DNA from: Mytilus galloprovincialis
Taxonomy: Eukaryota; Mollusca; Bivalvia; Mytilida; Mytilidae
Assembly (NCBI RefSeq): GCF_965363235.1
Contig: NC_134849.1
Coordinates: 15,774,863-15,838,862 of the forward strand
Direction of reading: 5' to 3'
DNA: 64,000 nt
Positions 43,862 to 55,784 of the stretch are shown here, piece by piece (within the stretch, counting starts at the first letter, position 1; each line of letters begins with the position of its first letter). The translations under genes and the position numbers were made by a program. The notes beneath the pieces are model-generated. The model saw only the letters and a program-made list of their open reading frames with translations, was not told the origin of the DNA and ran no database searches.

Positions 43862-46100
43862 ATATAAAATTGAGAAAGGAAATTTGGAATGTGTCAAAGC
43901 GACAACAACCCGACCATGGAGCAGACAACAGCCGAAGGCCACCAATGGGTCTTCAATGTAGCGAGAAACTCTGCAACCGTAGGCGTCCTTCAGCTGGCCC
44001 TTTAAAAAGTATGTATACTAGTACAGTGATAATGGACGTCATACTAAACTCAAAATTGTACACAAGAAACTAAAACTTAAAATCATACAAGACTAACAAA
44101 GGCCAGAGGCTCCTGACTTGGGACAGGAACAAAATTGGGGCGGGGTTAAACATGTTTATGAGATCTCAACCCTCCCCCTATACCTCTAGCCAATGTAGAA
44201 AAGTAAACGCATAACAATACGCACATTAAAATTCAGTTCAAGAGAAATCCGAGTCCGATGTCAGAAGATGTAACAAAAGAAAATAAATTAAATGACAATA
44301 ATACATAAATAACAACAGACTACTAGCAGTTAACTGACATGCCAGCTCCAGACCTCAATTAAACTGATTGAAAGATTATGTCTTCATCATATGAATATCA
44401 GGCACAATCCCTTCCGTTAGGGGTTTAGTATCATACTATCATAAAATATATGAGAAGATCATAACCCGTGTCATGCCAACAACTGTTTTTTTAAATAAAT
44501 GTGTTTAGTTCCGATGCAAAGATCATATAAGTGTATCAATATTAAAGCCAAAATATGCAATCTTTAATGACCTGACAAAGGTATCGTAACTTTATCACTT
44601 CTTAATAAGTCTGTTAAAAGGTTTTGTAAGCTTTTGAGGTGAATACTGACATGTTTGTGCTTTGTAAAGAATATTACCATAAAAGATTGGATGTGAAAAA
44701 CCTGAACGTATAAGATGTATGCATGTTGAGTTATATTTACGAATTATTTCCTTATAACGATGATAAAATTTAGTAAATGTTTTGACTAGTTTGTGATATC
44801 AAAAACCCTGATGTAATTATTTTTCAGTAATACATAAATTGCTCTCGCTAAAATCTAATACGTTGTTACATCCACGAGCGAATCGTACAAGTTGAGATAT
44901 ATAAACACCATAAGATGGTGACAAGGGAACGTCACCATATAAAAATGGATAATTAACGATAGGAAATGAAAAATCATCTCTTTTATCATAAATTTTTGTA
45001 TTAAGCTTCCCGTTAATGATATAGTTATCAAGATCGAGGAAAGGGCAGTGGTAATTGTTAGTATTAGCTTTATTTAAAGTATGTTCAACAGGATAAATTT
45101 CTTTAGTATACATACTGAAGTTGTCATTATTGAGAGCCAATATATCATCAAAATATCTAGAAGTATTGTTAAATTTTTGTATCAAATGTTGTTTCGATGG
45201 GTCTTTGCTAATTTTAGTCATAAATTGTAACTCATAGCAACACAAAACCAGGTCCGCAATAAGTGGTGCACAGTTAGTCCCCATTAAAATTCCAATAACT
45301 TGACGATATACAGAATCTCCAAAGCGAACAAAGATGTTATCAAGTAAAAATTCAAGCGCATATATAGTATCAAAGCATGTCCAATTGACATAGTTCTTTT
45401 CTTTATTGCTACTAAAAAATGATCTAAAAGAGTTTGAACATATTTACTCGCATTCTGACTTTTAAAATGCCCACTTAATTAGGGATGGGAATTTTTCTTA
45501 ATAAGAATATAAGGCAAAGTGGTATATAGGGTAGAAAAATCAAAATATTGAACAGATTCAAAATCACCAATATATGCATGCATTTCCTTTTTCAGAACCT
45601 CAATATAAAATTTACGTCAAACAATAATGATATTATTAGCAGCTTTATCAGCCGGGACAATAAAAAATTCCTTGGCTAGTTCTTTTAGTTTATGTTTGAT
45701 ACGCGAAATAGGGCTTTTATGGTTGTGTTAAGAGTAAAATGTTCTTTAAAATGTTGTTTTCGAATATCAACTACCTTCATTACTGAATTAAAAAAGAGTT
45801 CAAATATTTTTTGTCAGCTTTTTCCCGTTTTACCCATTTCAAACAGTAGGTACGGAGTGAGTCGTGGATGATATTACGACACTCATTCCAATTAATAATT
45901 GACGGGGACGATATATAGATCCTTTACTGCGGAATGATTTTAACTCTTGGTCGCGAACGATGTTAAGGTATAAGTGTATTCGGAATTACTGCAATTACAC
46001 ATGACATAGGTGTATTTTCAATGATATTTACAACTTTACACAATTAAACATATATTTCCGGGTAGATTCCTTGTAAATATAACAAATAAGAAGGAGTTCA
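43862..46100 (-). mobile_element. Penelope-like element copy 2: RT fragment plus long 3' tail
   Basis: The RT frame (44817-45284) contains MGTNCAPLIADLVLCCYE, SRYFDDILALNND, HCPFLDLDNYIINGKLNTK, VPLSPSYGVYISQLVRFAR. Its upstream part (45290-46100) is present but shifted and stopped. The 3' tail (43862-44490) is the fullest in the window and includes GCACATTAAAATTCAGTTCAAG and CCCGTGTCATGCCAACAAC. No GIY-YIG domain follows the RT in either copy. Confidence 0.8.
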
Positions 46101-46309
46101 GTATTATCAAATTATCAAGGAATTTGGTCGTTAACAGAATGCTCGTTAAAAATACTGCAATATTTACAAAATCAAAACCTTTATTCACATTCTTTATTTA
46201 ATGAAATATTTTTTATGATCTTCAGGGCGATCAATTTTGGGAAACAGTTTAGAATAACAATATGCCAATATAATTTGAACGATTTCATACTTAGGACTGT
46301 AATATGAAA

Positions 46310-47230
46310 TTGTGTTGCAATCCTCTAAAAAAAAAATTATTTATTTATAGGTAAAGAACAGAGCTTGGTAAACAGATGTCTGCAGTTGTTTTTGGAAATA
46401 GAAATTAGGTCCGAAATATTTGTATGGTTGGTCCGAAATTTTCTCTGATTGCGATTTTTCTACGTCCATGAGAACGATTTTACGAATAGTTTTAGAAACT
46501 ATATTCAAAATGTTAACAGAATCGGTTCTTGATATATTTCAAATTCCCATGATATTATCATTAAGACCGAGAGGGAAGACTGTCTGTATTTTTTTTAATC
46601 CAATGTAATTCAATTATTTTCTGTGATCGTACAAACTTTGAATGAGATTCACCAGGCTGCTTATTTACTACTTCTAAAGGTTGAACTGTTAAATATTTAA
46701 TAGGATGATTGTGCTTCTTAAGATGTTGATACTTTTGAATTTATTGGGTCTTTTAAAACGATACAGGTGTTCTTGCGTGCGTTTAGACAAATATCGTCCA
46801 GTTTCACCTACGTACTGAATACTGCATCCCTGTTTGTTTCATGTAGGTAAACAAATAATACTGTTTGTTTTTCAAGTAATATCAGTTTCAAAATTTAAAG
46901 AAAATGTGCGACCATTAAACGTGGACCTTACCGTATTGTTAGTGGAAAGACGTGGACATGTAAGTCATTTTTTTTTGGCATGACACTTATCGATAGAAGG
47001 GTAACCACGATTTTTATTGTTAAAAATGTTAGCGATGGTAGTATTTTTATATAAGCGACTTTGAAGATTGAGACGTGTAGATACCCTTTGAACGAGTTTA
47101 GTATTTAATATTTTTTTTCATTTCTAAGCTTCATATTTGTTTTTTGGTATGTGGATTTTATTAGAAAGAAGCAAAGACTGGTGTCCAGAATATGAACCAG
47201 CACACAGTAAATTGAATAATGTAAAAATGA
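46310..47230 (-). mobile_element. GIY-YIG endonuclease fragment of a second Penelope-type element
   Basis: Minus-strand frames read TCPRLSTNNTVRSTFNGRTF, CSIQYVGETGRYLSKRTQEH (YVGxT is the YIG motif, followed by the catalytic R and H), then LSVLMIIMGI.NISRTDSVN. Stops interrupt it. It lies upstream of, and is separate from, copy 2. Confidence 0.75.
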
Positions 47231-47655
47231 GAAAACTGTTCGGCTAAAGACTTAAAGTTAAAATTTAGATTTAAAAAAAATCCCCAAGTACGTGCCTTTC
47301 TGTTATATTCATCATATTGAGGTTAAGAAGTACTATGTACATGTAGATGTAGTTTTTCAAACTGTTGTTTGGCTTTCATTTTTAGCCAGTTTGTCGTCGA
47401 CTTACAGTTGTATGAGTTTAAATACCTCTTTATAACGCAAGAAACTGTTATATGATTGCAAATGAGACAACTTTCCGCCATAAATGAAATCATGCATTAG
47501 CAAGCATTGAATTGCATTGAAAAAAAGTAAATAAAATCAGACGAGAATTTTGGCAGTCTAATTTATCTGCACAGCAATAAAATAAGAACAAATATTATGG
47601 AATATTCAACCTCCATCTCGTATCTATTTTGAGCAATGAGATAAGTTTTGAAATT
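47231..47655. other. Spacer between retroelement and gene C stop
   Basis: 3' flank of gene C. No AATAAA close to the stop was seen on the minus strand. No other feature. Confidence 0.4.
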
Positions 47656-48115
47656 TTAGCATGTTTTATCATATATGTCATTTTCATTCCCTTTTGCAGC
47701 TTTATAATTTAAAGCATAGTCATAATCCCCACTGCTTCTTCTTGTTGTCAAAGAATAATCATTCACATCTGCATCTCCTTCACAAGCCAATTTTCTGAAC
47801 ACTGATTGATCATACATTTGGTCATCTTGATTAAGCATTGTTGCATTGCTGTCGTATACATTTTCTTGTACTCTAATCTTCCGTCTCTGCAAATTATTCA
47901 ATAAGTCATATTCTCCATTAGGCGAACCAGTATAAATTTTGTCAATATCTATAACTCTTGTAACTGACAATTCATTTTTATTCCCCATTTGAAACTGGTC
48001 GGAACTGTGTGCTTGTTTAAATAATGTTTTAGTAGTTTCGCCTTCTTCCAACTTCTTTGAAAAGATGACTGATTGATTTTGAATGGCATCCCTTGATTTG
48101 AAAGGTCCGCTTGAT
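47656..48115 (-). CDS. Gene C last exon: cytoplasmic tail
   Basis: Acceptor TTTTTTCAG, phase 2 start like A and B, open to the stop for 152 residues. Motifs: GSPNGEYDLLNN, QENVYDSN, DDQMYDQS, NDYSLTT, GDYDYALN, and the terminal DIYDKTC, matching DVYDQAC of gene A. See the gene C entry for the upstream frame problem. Confidence 0.82.
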
Positions 48116-49801
48116 CTGAAAAAATGGAAATTATTTGCTTAGGTTTTTTAAGTCCTAAATATGTACATGATTATAACACTGAAATCGACATTAGAAAGAT
48201 CGAGTACTCGCAAAAAGACTTAATCTAGAACAATTTCCAACCTCAACTTTTATTTCGGATGACCTCAACCCATCCCCACCGTTACTATCACTAATAATTG
48301 TTGGGATAACAATTTTCAAAGATGTTAAGTATTTAATCATCTTGAATTTTATATTCGAACGTCACTTTTGATAAATATCTTTCTAAGATTGCATAGTACT
48401 TTAATCCAAAATCAATATTTGAAATAAGTTTCAGCTTGATTGAAGCAATAAAGGTTCATTATACATGAATATCCCATAAACATAACTTTGTTACAACAGG
48501 GTCTCCATATATAGCATTGGAAACATATTGTAAGCAAATTAAGATAAAAGTTTCATTATATCAAGAATTTAATTTTGATTAATTACAACAAACCTATGTT
48601 TAATATGTATTATTTGTAAGTGATTGGCAAAATAAAACGATTGCGATAATTTAAATTGGACAACAAGGATGTAACAAGAACCAAGAAACAATATTGATAT
48701 AAAGTTAATGTAACTGATGTTCCTAAATATGTGTTTATGAGTAAATCTAAATGAACCACTTTTTTTCTTTAACTGTTGTTCCTTACAATATCCAGTGTTA
48801 ATAGCTAGGCAAACTTTAATACTTAGTCAGAACGACTTGTATTGACAATTTGTCTAGACTCAGAGCGAATAGAACATTTGATAAAACCATATGTTTTTGT
48901 TTAAATTTTTTTCTCTAAAAACACTATGTTTCATTTTTGTTATGTGCTTTGTCTATATGCCTTTTTCATGTTTCTTTGTCACATATACATTGTATGACGT
49001 CGTTATGTACTTATACATCCCGTTATTGTGTTATAAGTTTTGCTTAGTCTATATGCCATTTTGTGTTTCTTTGTTACATTTTTTCAGTGATTAAGATATA
49101 ACACAATGTTGACTGCTGTACCCCTAATTATTACATGTTTGCCTATTATGTCTGTTTGTTTTGTTTACGCATCGCTGTCAATAAAATAATGTGTGATGCG
49201 ACTATAATGCAAGTGAGAGGTAAAACCAGGTGCAATTCACCAATTTCTACATACAAAAATGCCTGTACCATGTCTGTACCAAGTCAGGAATATGATAGTT
49301 ATCCATTCGTTTGATGTGTTTTATCATTTGATTTAGCCAATTTATTAGGGACTTTCCGTTTTGAATATTCCTCGTTCAGAACTTTTGTGATTTTAATTTT
49401 GTTGTTTTTTATAAATCCCTTTTTTTTTGGTTTATAATTTTTCACTAAAAAGACTGTGCTGCATAAAATATGTGGCACGTTTATATAATGTTATATGCGT
49501 CTTTCTTAATCGAGTAAATGAGATGAGTACATTGTTTTGATTGCAATGTGGTATTCATACACGTGGATTTTTCAATTTGAAAATACATGTTTATCAATGC
49601 CTATAATAATTTTTGTCTATATTGAGAAACGAATATGTTTTGCAAAACAATATTAATGTTTGACAGTTTACGATCATATTGTATTCATAGATAAGTGTCA
49701 CATTTATTAATGTACATGTAAATGTGTAAGGATTACGATTTTATAATGATATGTACGTAACGCATGCTATATTAATTTAAAAAATGATTTAGGTATCTTA
49801 C
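48116..49801. repeat. Gene C intron with RT-element tail repeats
   Basis: 48940-49190 carries two units of the CTTATACATCCCGTTATTGTG repeat. 49190-49390 carries the dispersed repeat with AATGCCTGTACC and GGGACTTTCCGTTTTGAA. 48116-48890 is unremarkable. Confidence 0.55.
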
Positions 49802-49876
49802 CTGAATTACATACAACTAATATCAATAGTACAGTAAGAACGGCAACTCCTGATACTATTCCACCAATAAGCGTAC
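49802..49876 (-). CDS. Gene C transmembrane exon
   Basis: 75 nt, acceptor CCACACAG, donor GTAAGA. It encodes GTLIGGIVSGVAVLTVLLIL then VVCNS. Aligned to A (TGCAAAATCAG) and B (TGCAAAAAAAG), its end TGTAATTCAG is one base short, giving phase 1 instead of 2. Confidence 0.8.
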
Positions 49877-50527
49877 CTGTGTGGTGTATAAAAGAGATGT
49901 TTTCACATTAATCAGAAATTACTAAAGTATATAGGACAATCAAAATGATTAGGCTAAATTACAGAGCATTGTATTTTTTTGTAAATGTGACATCAGCATT
50001 TTGATGTTGATAATCCGTATATGTTACATTGCTCAGCAAGGCCAAGGAAAAAAGGTTCCAATGCATTAAAACAGCTTAAATTAGTCATTTGATATCTATA
50101 TCACAAGTAAAAAAGGGAATATTGATAGAAATGATAAATAGGATAATTTACTTTTATAAGATATTCTCCCTGGATACATAATAACTAATATATCAGGGAT
50201 ACTTAGCGCAATGCTGTACACGAAGTCAATTGTTAACAGCAATAGAGTGCGATAAAATATATTAGTCACGTTAAAAAAATTAAAAAAATAAATAAATAGG
50301 ATATTGTTAAATTTTTACATATTTTGTCGTATGAAATTATGTAAAAGTCGGGAAAAAGAACAAACGGAAAAGTGCTGCATCATAATAATCCATAATCATT
50401 AGAGTTTTTGACTTATAACTTTTTTACTTTAACCTATGATTTTTTATAATAACTTAACTGGCTTTATTGTACATGTAACTGAAATTATGCAACGACTATT
50501 TTTTTGTCTTATACATTTTGCACATAC

Positions 50528-50587
50528 CGTTTTGATTAATCCAATGTTCTTTTTTATCTTTTTTGTCATCCACCTCAGGCTGGTTGT
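50528..50587 (-). CDS. Gene C linker exon
   Basis: 60 nt, acceptor TATTTAG, donor GTATGT, phase 1-1. Charged spacer NQPEVDDKKDKKEHWINQN, in the position of the 57-nt linkers of gene A. Confidence 0.65.
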
Positions 50588-50941
50588 CTAAATACAAATA
50601 AAATTTAAAGATATAACATTGACAAGCAGTGGTATTTCTTTTGAATCAGATAAAGTTTTGGTATACGATTTGGCTATGTTTTAATACATTATAACAGACA
50701 AAGGGAATGCAATGTTTAATGATCAGAATTATACGTTGTGATTGCTATGAACAAATGTAAACCAAAATCCAGTCCCCTTTCCCGTTTTGACGTGATAGGG
50801 CCAATATACGAATAATTGTCATCGAAAAATACTGTGATGAGTGAATTCAAGCTGATGTAAGTATGAAAAATTACACTATTATAAGAATTACATCTTTTCT
50901 TCAAATTCCGTTACATTTAAGGATATGTCATTTAAATGCAT

Positions 50942-51205
50942 AACATGTTTAACCCCATCGCAATTTTGCGCCTGTCCCAAGTCAGAAGCCTCTAGCCTTA
51001 GTTTCTTGCGTATAATGTGGAGTTTAGTATGACGTCCATTATAACTGTACTGGTATTCATATTTTTAAGGGGCCAGCTGAAGGACGCCTACGGGTGCGGG
51101 AGTTTCTCGCTACATTGAAGACCCATTAGTGGCCGTCGGCTGCTCTATGGTCGGGATGGTTTCGCTTTGACACATTTCCCATTTTCTTCTCAATTTTATA
51201 ATACT
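50942..51205 (+). mobile_element. 5'-truncated Penelope-like element 3' end
   Basis: TTGCGCCTGTCCCAAGTCAG, GGGGCCAGCTGAAGGACGCC, terminal CTCAATTTTATAA. Same family as 21230-22572. Confidence 0.75.
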
Positions 51206-51625
51206 AGATATACTGCAATGTGGTCAGAGTATAATACTTCAAATATTTTAAATACCAGTATTTTGTTACAAATATTCAAAACCATACCTGCCATCCCCCG
51301 GAAAATTTAAAGAAAATCAATGAAAACAGGTTGAATGTAAAAAAAATGTACTTAACTCCGATATAGATTATAAAAAAATTCCTGAGGGCTTCTTAGAGTA
51401 TTGATTCAATATCAAATGCAATACCCTGACTGAAAGTGAAGTATGTCAGGTTTAATCCTTTTTGATAAACTAAACAATACAAAACCGGTGACCCTTACTT
51501 CATTATATCGCATAATACCATTAACTTATTATATATTCAATCAGTCTGATGGTAAGTATATTTATGGTTACCAAATATGTATTGCAGGCAATTGATTGTA
51601 AGTTCATATTCTTCCATATATTTAC

Positions 51626-51721
51626 CAAAAGCTTTCTTGTCAGTGACAGACGTTATCAATTCAGTAAGAAATGCTGATGTTGATTGTATATCTGTAAATG
51701 ATGTTGTCTCCTTTTTAAACC
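51626..51721 (-). CDS. Gene C extra linker exon
   Basis: 96 nt, acceptor GCTTTAG, donor GTAAAT, phase 1-1. It encodes KKETTSFTDIQSTSAFLTEL and VTDKKAF. No equivalent was found in A or B. Accepted because splice sites and phases fit between E6 and the linker. Confidence 0.55.
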
Positions 51722-52487
51722 CTAAAGCGTAAAACAATATCTTAATCACGTGTTTAACGTTACAATCTTAATCTTATTTATTTGAAAATGGGGAATACAA
51801 GTTATGAGATAAGCTAAATAGTTGAGGTATTATTTGCGACTCCAAATTCAGTGCAGCAGTATCGATCGGTTTCAGGTTAGCAAAAGTTTAAGATATATAG
51901 CTTGTACTCAACATGTATAATCTACTTCAGCTAAGCTATAACCATATATTCTAGAAGCCAATAAAGCAAAACCAAGATTTCAGAACAATGATTCACGGTA
52001 GGGTCATGCTGTAGAAACGTTCTAAAGGTTAATTGTACTCAATGCAAGAATACTAATGTTTATAATGTATTACATCATTGTACATGGTGAAATTCATTTC
52101 CATTATAGATTTACTAAGAGTTCATTCAACTAAATATAGTCAATTCTCATATTTGAATTTAAAAGCATTCGATAACGATGACTCATATAATACTCAAAGG
52201 TGTTTTATTGTTTTAGTTTTGAAATATATAATATCTATATCAATATAGCTTTACACACTTTCTTCAGATAATAAGAAAATATTATCTTAGTCTTTTTCGA
52301 TTGTATTTCGTTATTTTACTTTTTACATAAACGTTCTTTCATTTCACATACATGTACTCTTTAAGCATTTGATTTGACTGTTTTTCCTTTTCCCTACAGG
52401 AACCAAAAGTGTATCAGTAAAATTGCTACATATTTGTAAAATATAAAAACGACATATGTGCTTAGGTGCCTTATATCATTTACTTAC

Positions 52488-52613
52488 TGGATTTGCAAAA
52501 CTACTGTTCTAGATGTTTACTACACTGAACCCGGTACTTTACAAGTTTTCTCTTTCCGTTCGTTATTTGGAATTTTGCAGCTAAGCAAGATACTCTCGTG
52601 CCTTTGTTTGTAC
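52488..52613 (-). pseudogene. Gene C exon E6 with in-frame stop
   Basis: 126 nt, acceptor TATGTAG, donor GTAAGT, phase 1-1. It encodes TRVSCLAAKFQITNGKRK, YRVQCSKHLEQ, stop, FCKS. The TAG (52503-52501) replaces the Trp of W(F/Y)..CK in A and B. Both splice sites remain good. Confidence 0.7.
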
Positions 52614-53515
52614 CTACATAGAAAATTGTAGCAAAGCTAAAAGTCAATTATAATTAATACTTTCCTATTCATTTTTTTTAGTTTGCAAAGAACATAAGAT
52701 GTTGTATCTAGAACAGTTAAACTCGTACAAAACGTAATTTATCTATGATTTGTAGATACAGGTTTGTCTTTCATTCTTTCAGTAGAACATAATTCATTCG
52801 TTTCATGTTCAATGCTTATTTGAATATAGAAAAATATTAATCTGTGAATAACTTTTTTTAAAGCGATAGCAAGGTGCACAATAGTGAGGCAAATAATGCC
52901 AATCCGAATCTAATTGAGCATATTCCATGACATGAACGATTTTCAATTTTGATTGAAAAATTAATTGTTTACGAATAAAACCGACCTCTCAGACAAGTTC
53001 GATAGACAGCCATTTTGGACTAAAATGACTAATGCATTCCGCTGTCACATATACAAACCGTTTGAAAAGGACTGTTCATGTATGTAACTAGCCCAAAGAA
53101 CATATTCATTTCATATTGCATTTCCTTTAGACAATACATACACATTAAAAATTGCACATGATCTGTACATTTAAGATTTTTACAAAAATCATGTCAAATT
53201 TTTAGGAACTTCTATCAATTTTACTAAAGAAATTGACAATTTTATGTTCAGGGGTCTATAATCTAATTTGATAGATTAAGCCATACTAATTTGTTTATCT
53301 TTTCCAACTGGACAAAATCCCTACTTTACCCATAAAACGAATCATTTTATCCTTATGCTTAAACATAAAGAAATAAATATTGAAATTTGAAAAAAAAGAA
53401 TTGCAAGTTATACACTTTTCACATTTATTAGAGAATACACTTTTAGAAATCAAATGAGGTGTACATGTATGTAATTTCAGAAGAAAAAGCTTTCATGGAA
53501 TATAATTTTGTTAAC
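52614..53515. other. Gene C intron
   Basis: AT-rich, nothing recognised. Confidence 0.4.
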
Positions 53516-53677
53516 CTGGTAAATTAACTTCTATTCTCTCACGAACTACATTTGTCCAGGCTGTTACCCCATCAAAGTTATGTTCGTCGCAAAACGTTGA
53601 TGATACCAGCAACTGGTTATTACTGACACAAATCTGTCTGCTTTTCTTGTAATTCAGACCATACCTGAAGATTGGAC
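53516..53677 (-). CDS. Gene C exon E5
   Basis: 162 nt, acceptor TAAATAG, donor GTTAAC (weak), phase 1-1. It encodes YGLNYKKSRQICVSNNQLLV, SSTFCDEHNFDG, VTAWTNVVRERIEV. Clear counterpart of 12791-12973. Confidence 0.78.
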
Positions 53678-53865
53678 CTATTTAGAAAGTAAAAATACTT
53701 AATATTATTTTTAATTATTTTCTAATAAAAGATAACTCGAATGGACATGTAAATTGTTAGTGTTTTCTGTAACAAAACGTCGTGGATTTGTAAAAAGTAT
53801 AACGAAAATATTTGTGTCATTCTCTTTGATCACAAGTGTATGATTGATCATATTAATTAGATATA

Positions 53866-54175
53866 GGAAGATGCGGTATGATGGCAACGAGAGAACTCTC
53901 CATCCAAATAACAATTTATAAAGGTAAACCATTATAGTTCAATGTACGGCCTTCAACACGGAGACTTGGCTCCCACCGAACAACAAACTATAAAGGGCCT
54001 CAAAATAACCAGTGTAAAACCATTCAAACGGGAAAACCAACGGTCTAAGCTATATAAAAAACGAGAAACTAGAAACACGTATAAAACACATTAAACAAAC
54101 GACAACTACTGTACATCAGATTCCTGACTTAGGACAGGTGAAAACATTTGCAGCGGGATTAAACATTTTAATGGT
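53866..54175 (+). repeat. Dispersed repeat with PLE-like 3' motif
   Basis: GAGAGAACTCTCCATCCAAA, ACGGCCTTCAACACGGAGAC, GAAAACCAACGGTCTAAG, ending ATTCCTGACTTAGGACAGGTG then GCAGCGGGATTAAAC. A fragment is at 12140-12225. The last 40 bp resemble part of the Penelope-like 3' tail. Confidence 0.65.
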
Positions 54176-55331
54176 ACCCAATAAAATATCAATTGGAAGG
54201 CTTAACTCAATCAAAAATGCCAGTAATAATCATTAAAAAAAGAATAACAGTTATTCAACTTAGATCAAAAATACAACCTCAAGCAAATAAAAGTAGCGAC
54301 TAAATGTTTGATAGAGTCAAAGGTAAAACATCATTTTTACTTTTTTCCAAATAACGAAAAATATTATCATACAAGACATGCCAATAAACATGACGTCAAA
54401 ACTGAGAATTATTTATCAAATAATAACCCTGTCATTTTTGAAGAAGTTATATGGATTGATACAAGTTATCAATCTGCACTTGTTGTCTCTGGTGAATCTC
54501 GAAAAGTGCTTCGGACGCAAGAAATTATTAAACGTGCAGTTTTCATTTTTTTCTTTTATCATACATTAACAGGCCAATAACTATCGCTTTATATACTTAT
54601 ATAAATGTCGCTTTAAACATCCCTCCCGAATTAATCTTGTGTAGTGCGTTTTACATTTGGTGTGTAAAAACGGGTTACATCAGATTGGTCGTATTTATTG
54701 ACCTCGTGTGAACTATAAAGTGATTTTATTTTCTTTTGTTTTCAAGCATTTTGAAACCACGAATAAGGCAAAATTAAATAGAAATGCAAATATTTTGTCT
54801 CCATTCTTTAAATTTTATATGTCAAAAATGTCATCAGCTCATTGTGTGATTTTTTTATATTTCTACGCGGGCCTCAAAGGTAAAATAAACAAAAAACTTA
54901 TATATTTCTTATCGAAAATAAATGCAATAAATAAGAATTTTGATGTCTTTCAAAGCAAAATCAATAAATACAAATAACTGCAATATGAAGACAAAACACA
55001 GTTATTTTCCATATATAAGAACTTACCAAGAATAATATCAAAGCAAGTAGAAAACAAAACCACTTTACTCCAGTAGCTCTTGAGCTTCTTTTCGTTTACT
55101 TAAATTTTCAAACTGTTATGGTTTCGAGTATGATGAATCTATATATCATGTGAAAAAATCTGCATTTGCATATTAAAAAACAACTAATCTGACTTTAATT
55201 TTCTAAATATCAACTGTTTTTGTATACTATAATTCCTTTCTCAATCCTGATATTTACTTCATAATAATATATTAATTTCATATCAACCAACCTTTGCTAT
55301 CATTATCACTTTTTCCTCCTGAAATGTATTG
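54176..55331. other. Gene C intron, possible relic leader exon
   Basis: Minus-strand sequence ending at the donor GTAAGT (55026-55021) encodes KVVLFSTCFDIIL in phase 1, similar in the TCFD core to the gene A leader, but without an ATG. Otherwise nothing recognised. Confidence 0.35.
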
Positions 55332-55784
55332 TACATGAATTAAGTAGACATCACTTTAATTAGGTTACCTGAATTATGTAGACATCACTTTAGTTAGGTT
55401 ACCTGATTTTATAAGATATCACCTTAACTAGGTAACCTGAATTAAGTAGACATCACTGTAATAAGGTTACCTGAATTAAGTAGACATCACTTTAATTAGG
55501 CTACCTGAATCAAGTAGACATCACTTTAATTAGGTTACCTGAATTAAGTAAACATCACTTTAATTAGGTTACCTGAATTAAGTAGACATCACATTAAATA
55601 GGTTACCTGAATTAAGTAGACATCGCTTTAAGTAGGCTACCTGAATCAAGTAGACATCACTTTAATTAGGTTACCTGAATTAAGTAAACATCACTTTAAT
55701 TAGGTTACCTGAATTAAGTAGACATCACTTTAAATAGGTTACCTGATTAAGTAGACATCACTTTAATTAGGCTACCTGAATTAA
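55332..55784. repeat. 34-bp minisatellite, about 13 copies, with 4-unit higher-order structure
   Basis: Unit: AGGTTACCTGAATTAAGTAG ACATCACTTTAATT. A variant unit starting AGGCTACCTGAATCAAG occurs at 55498 and 55634, exactly 136 bp (four units) apart, and the next AGGCTAC is 135 bp further at 55769. The array therefore grew by four-unit blocks. Confidence 0.92.

Noticed and set aside
54308..54977. Plus-strand open frames of 60-90 codons
   Set aside because: No motif, no homologous partner and low-complexity AT-rich composition, in the intron of gene C on the opposite strand.
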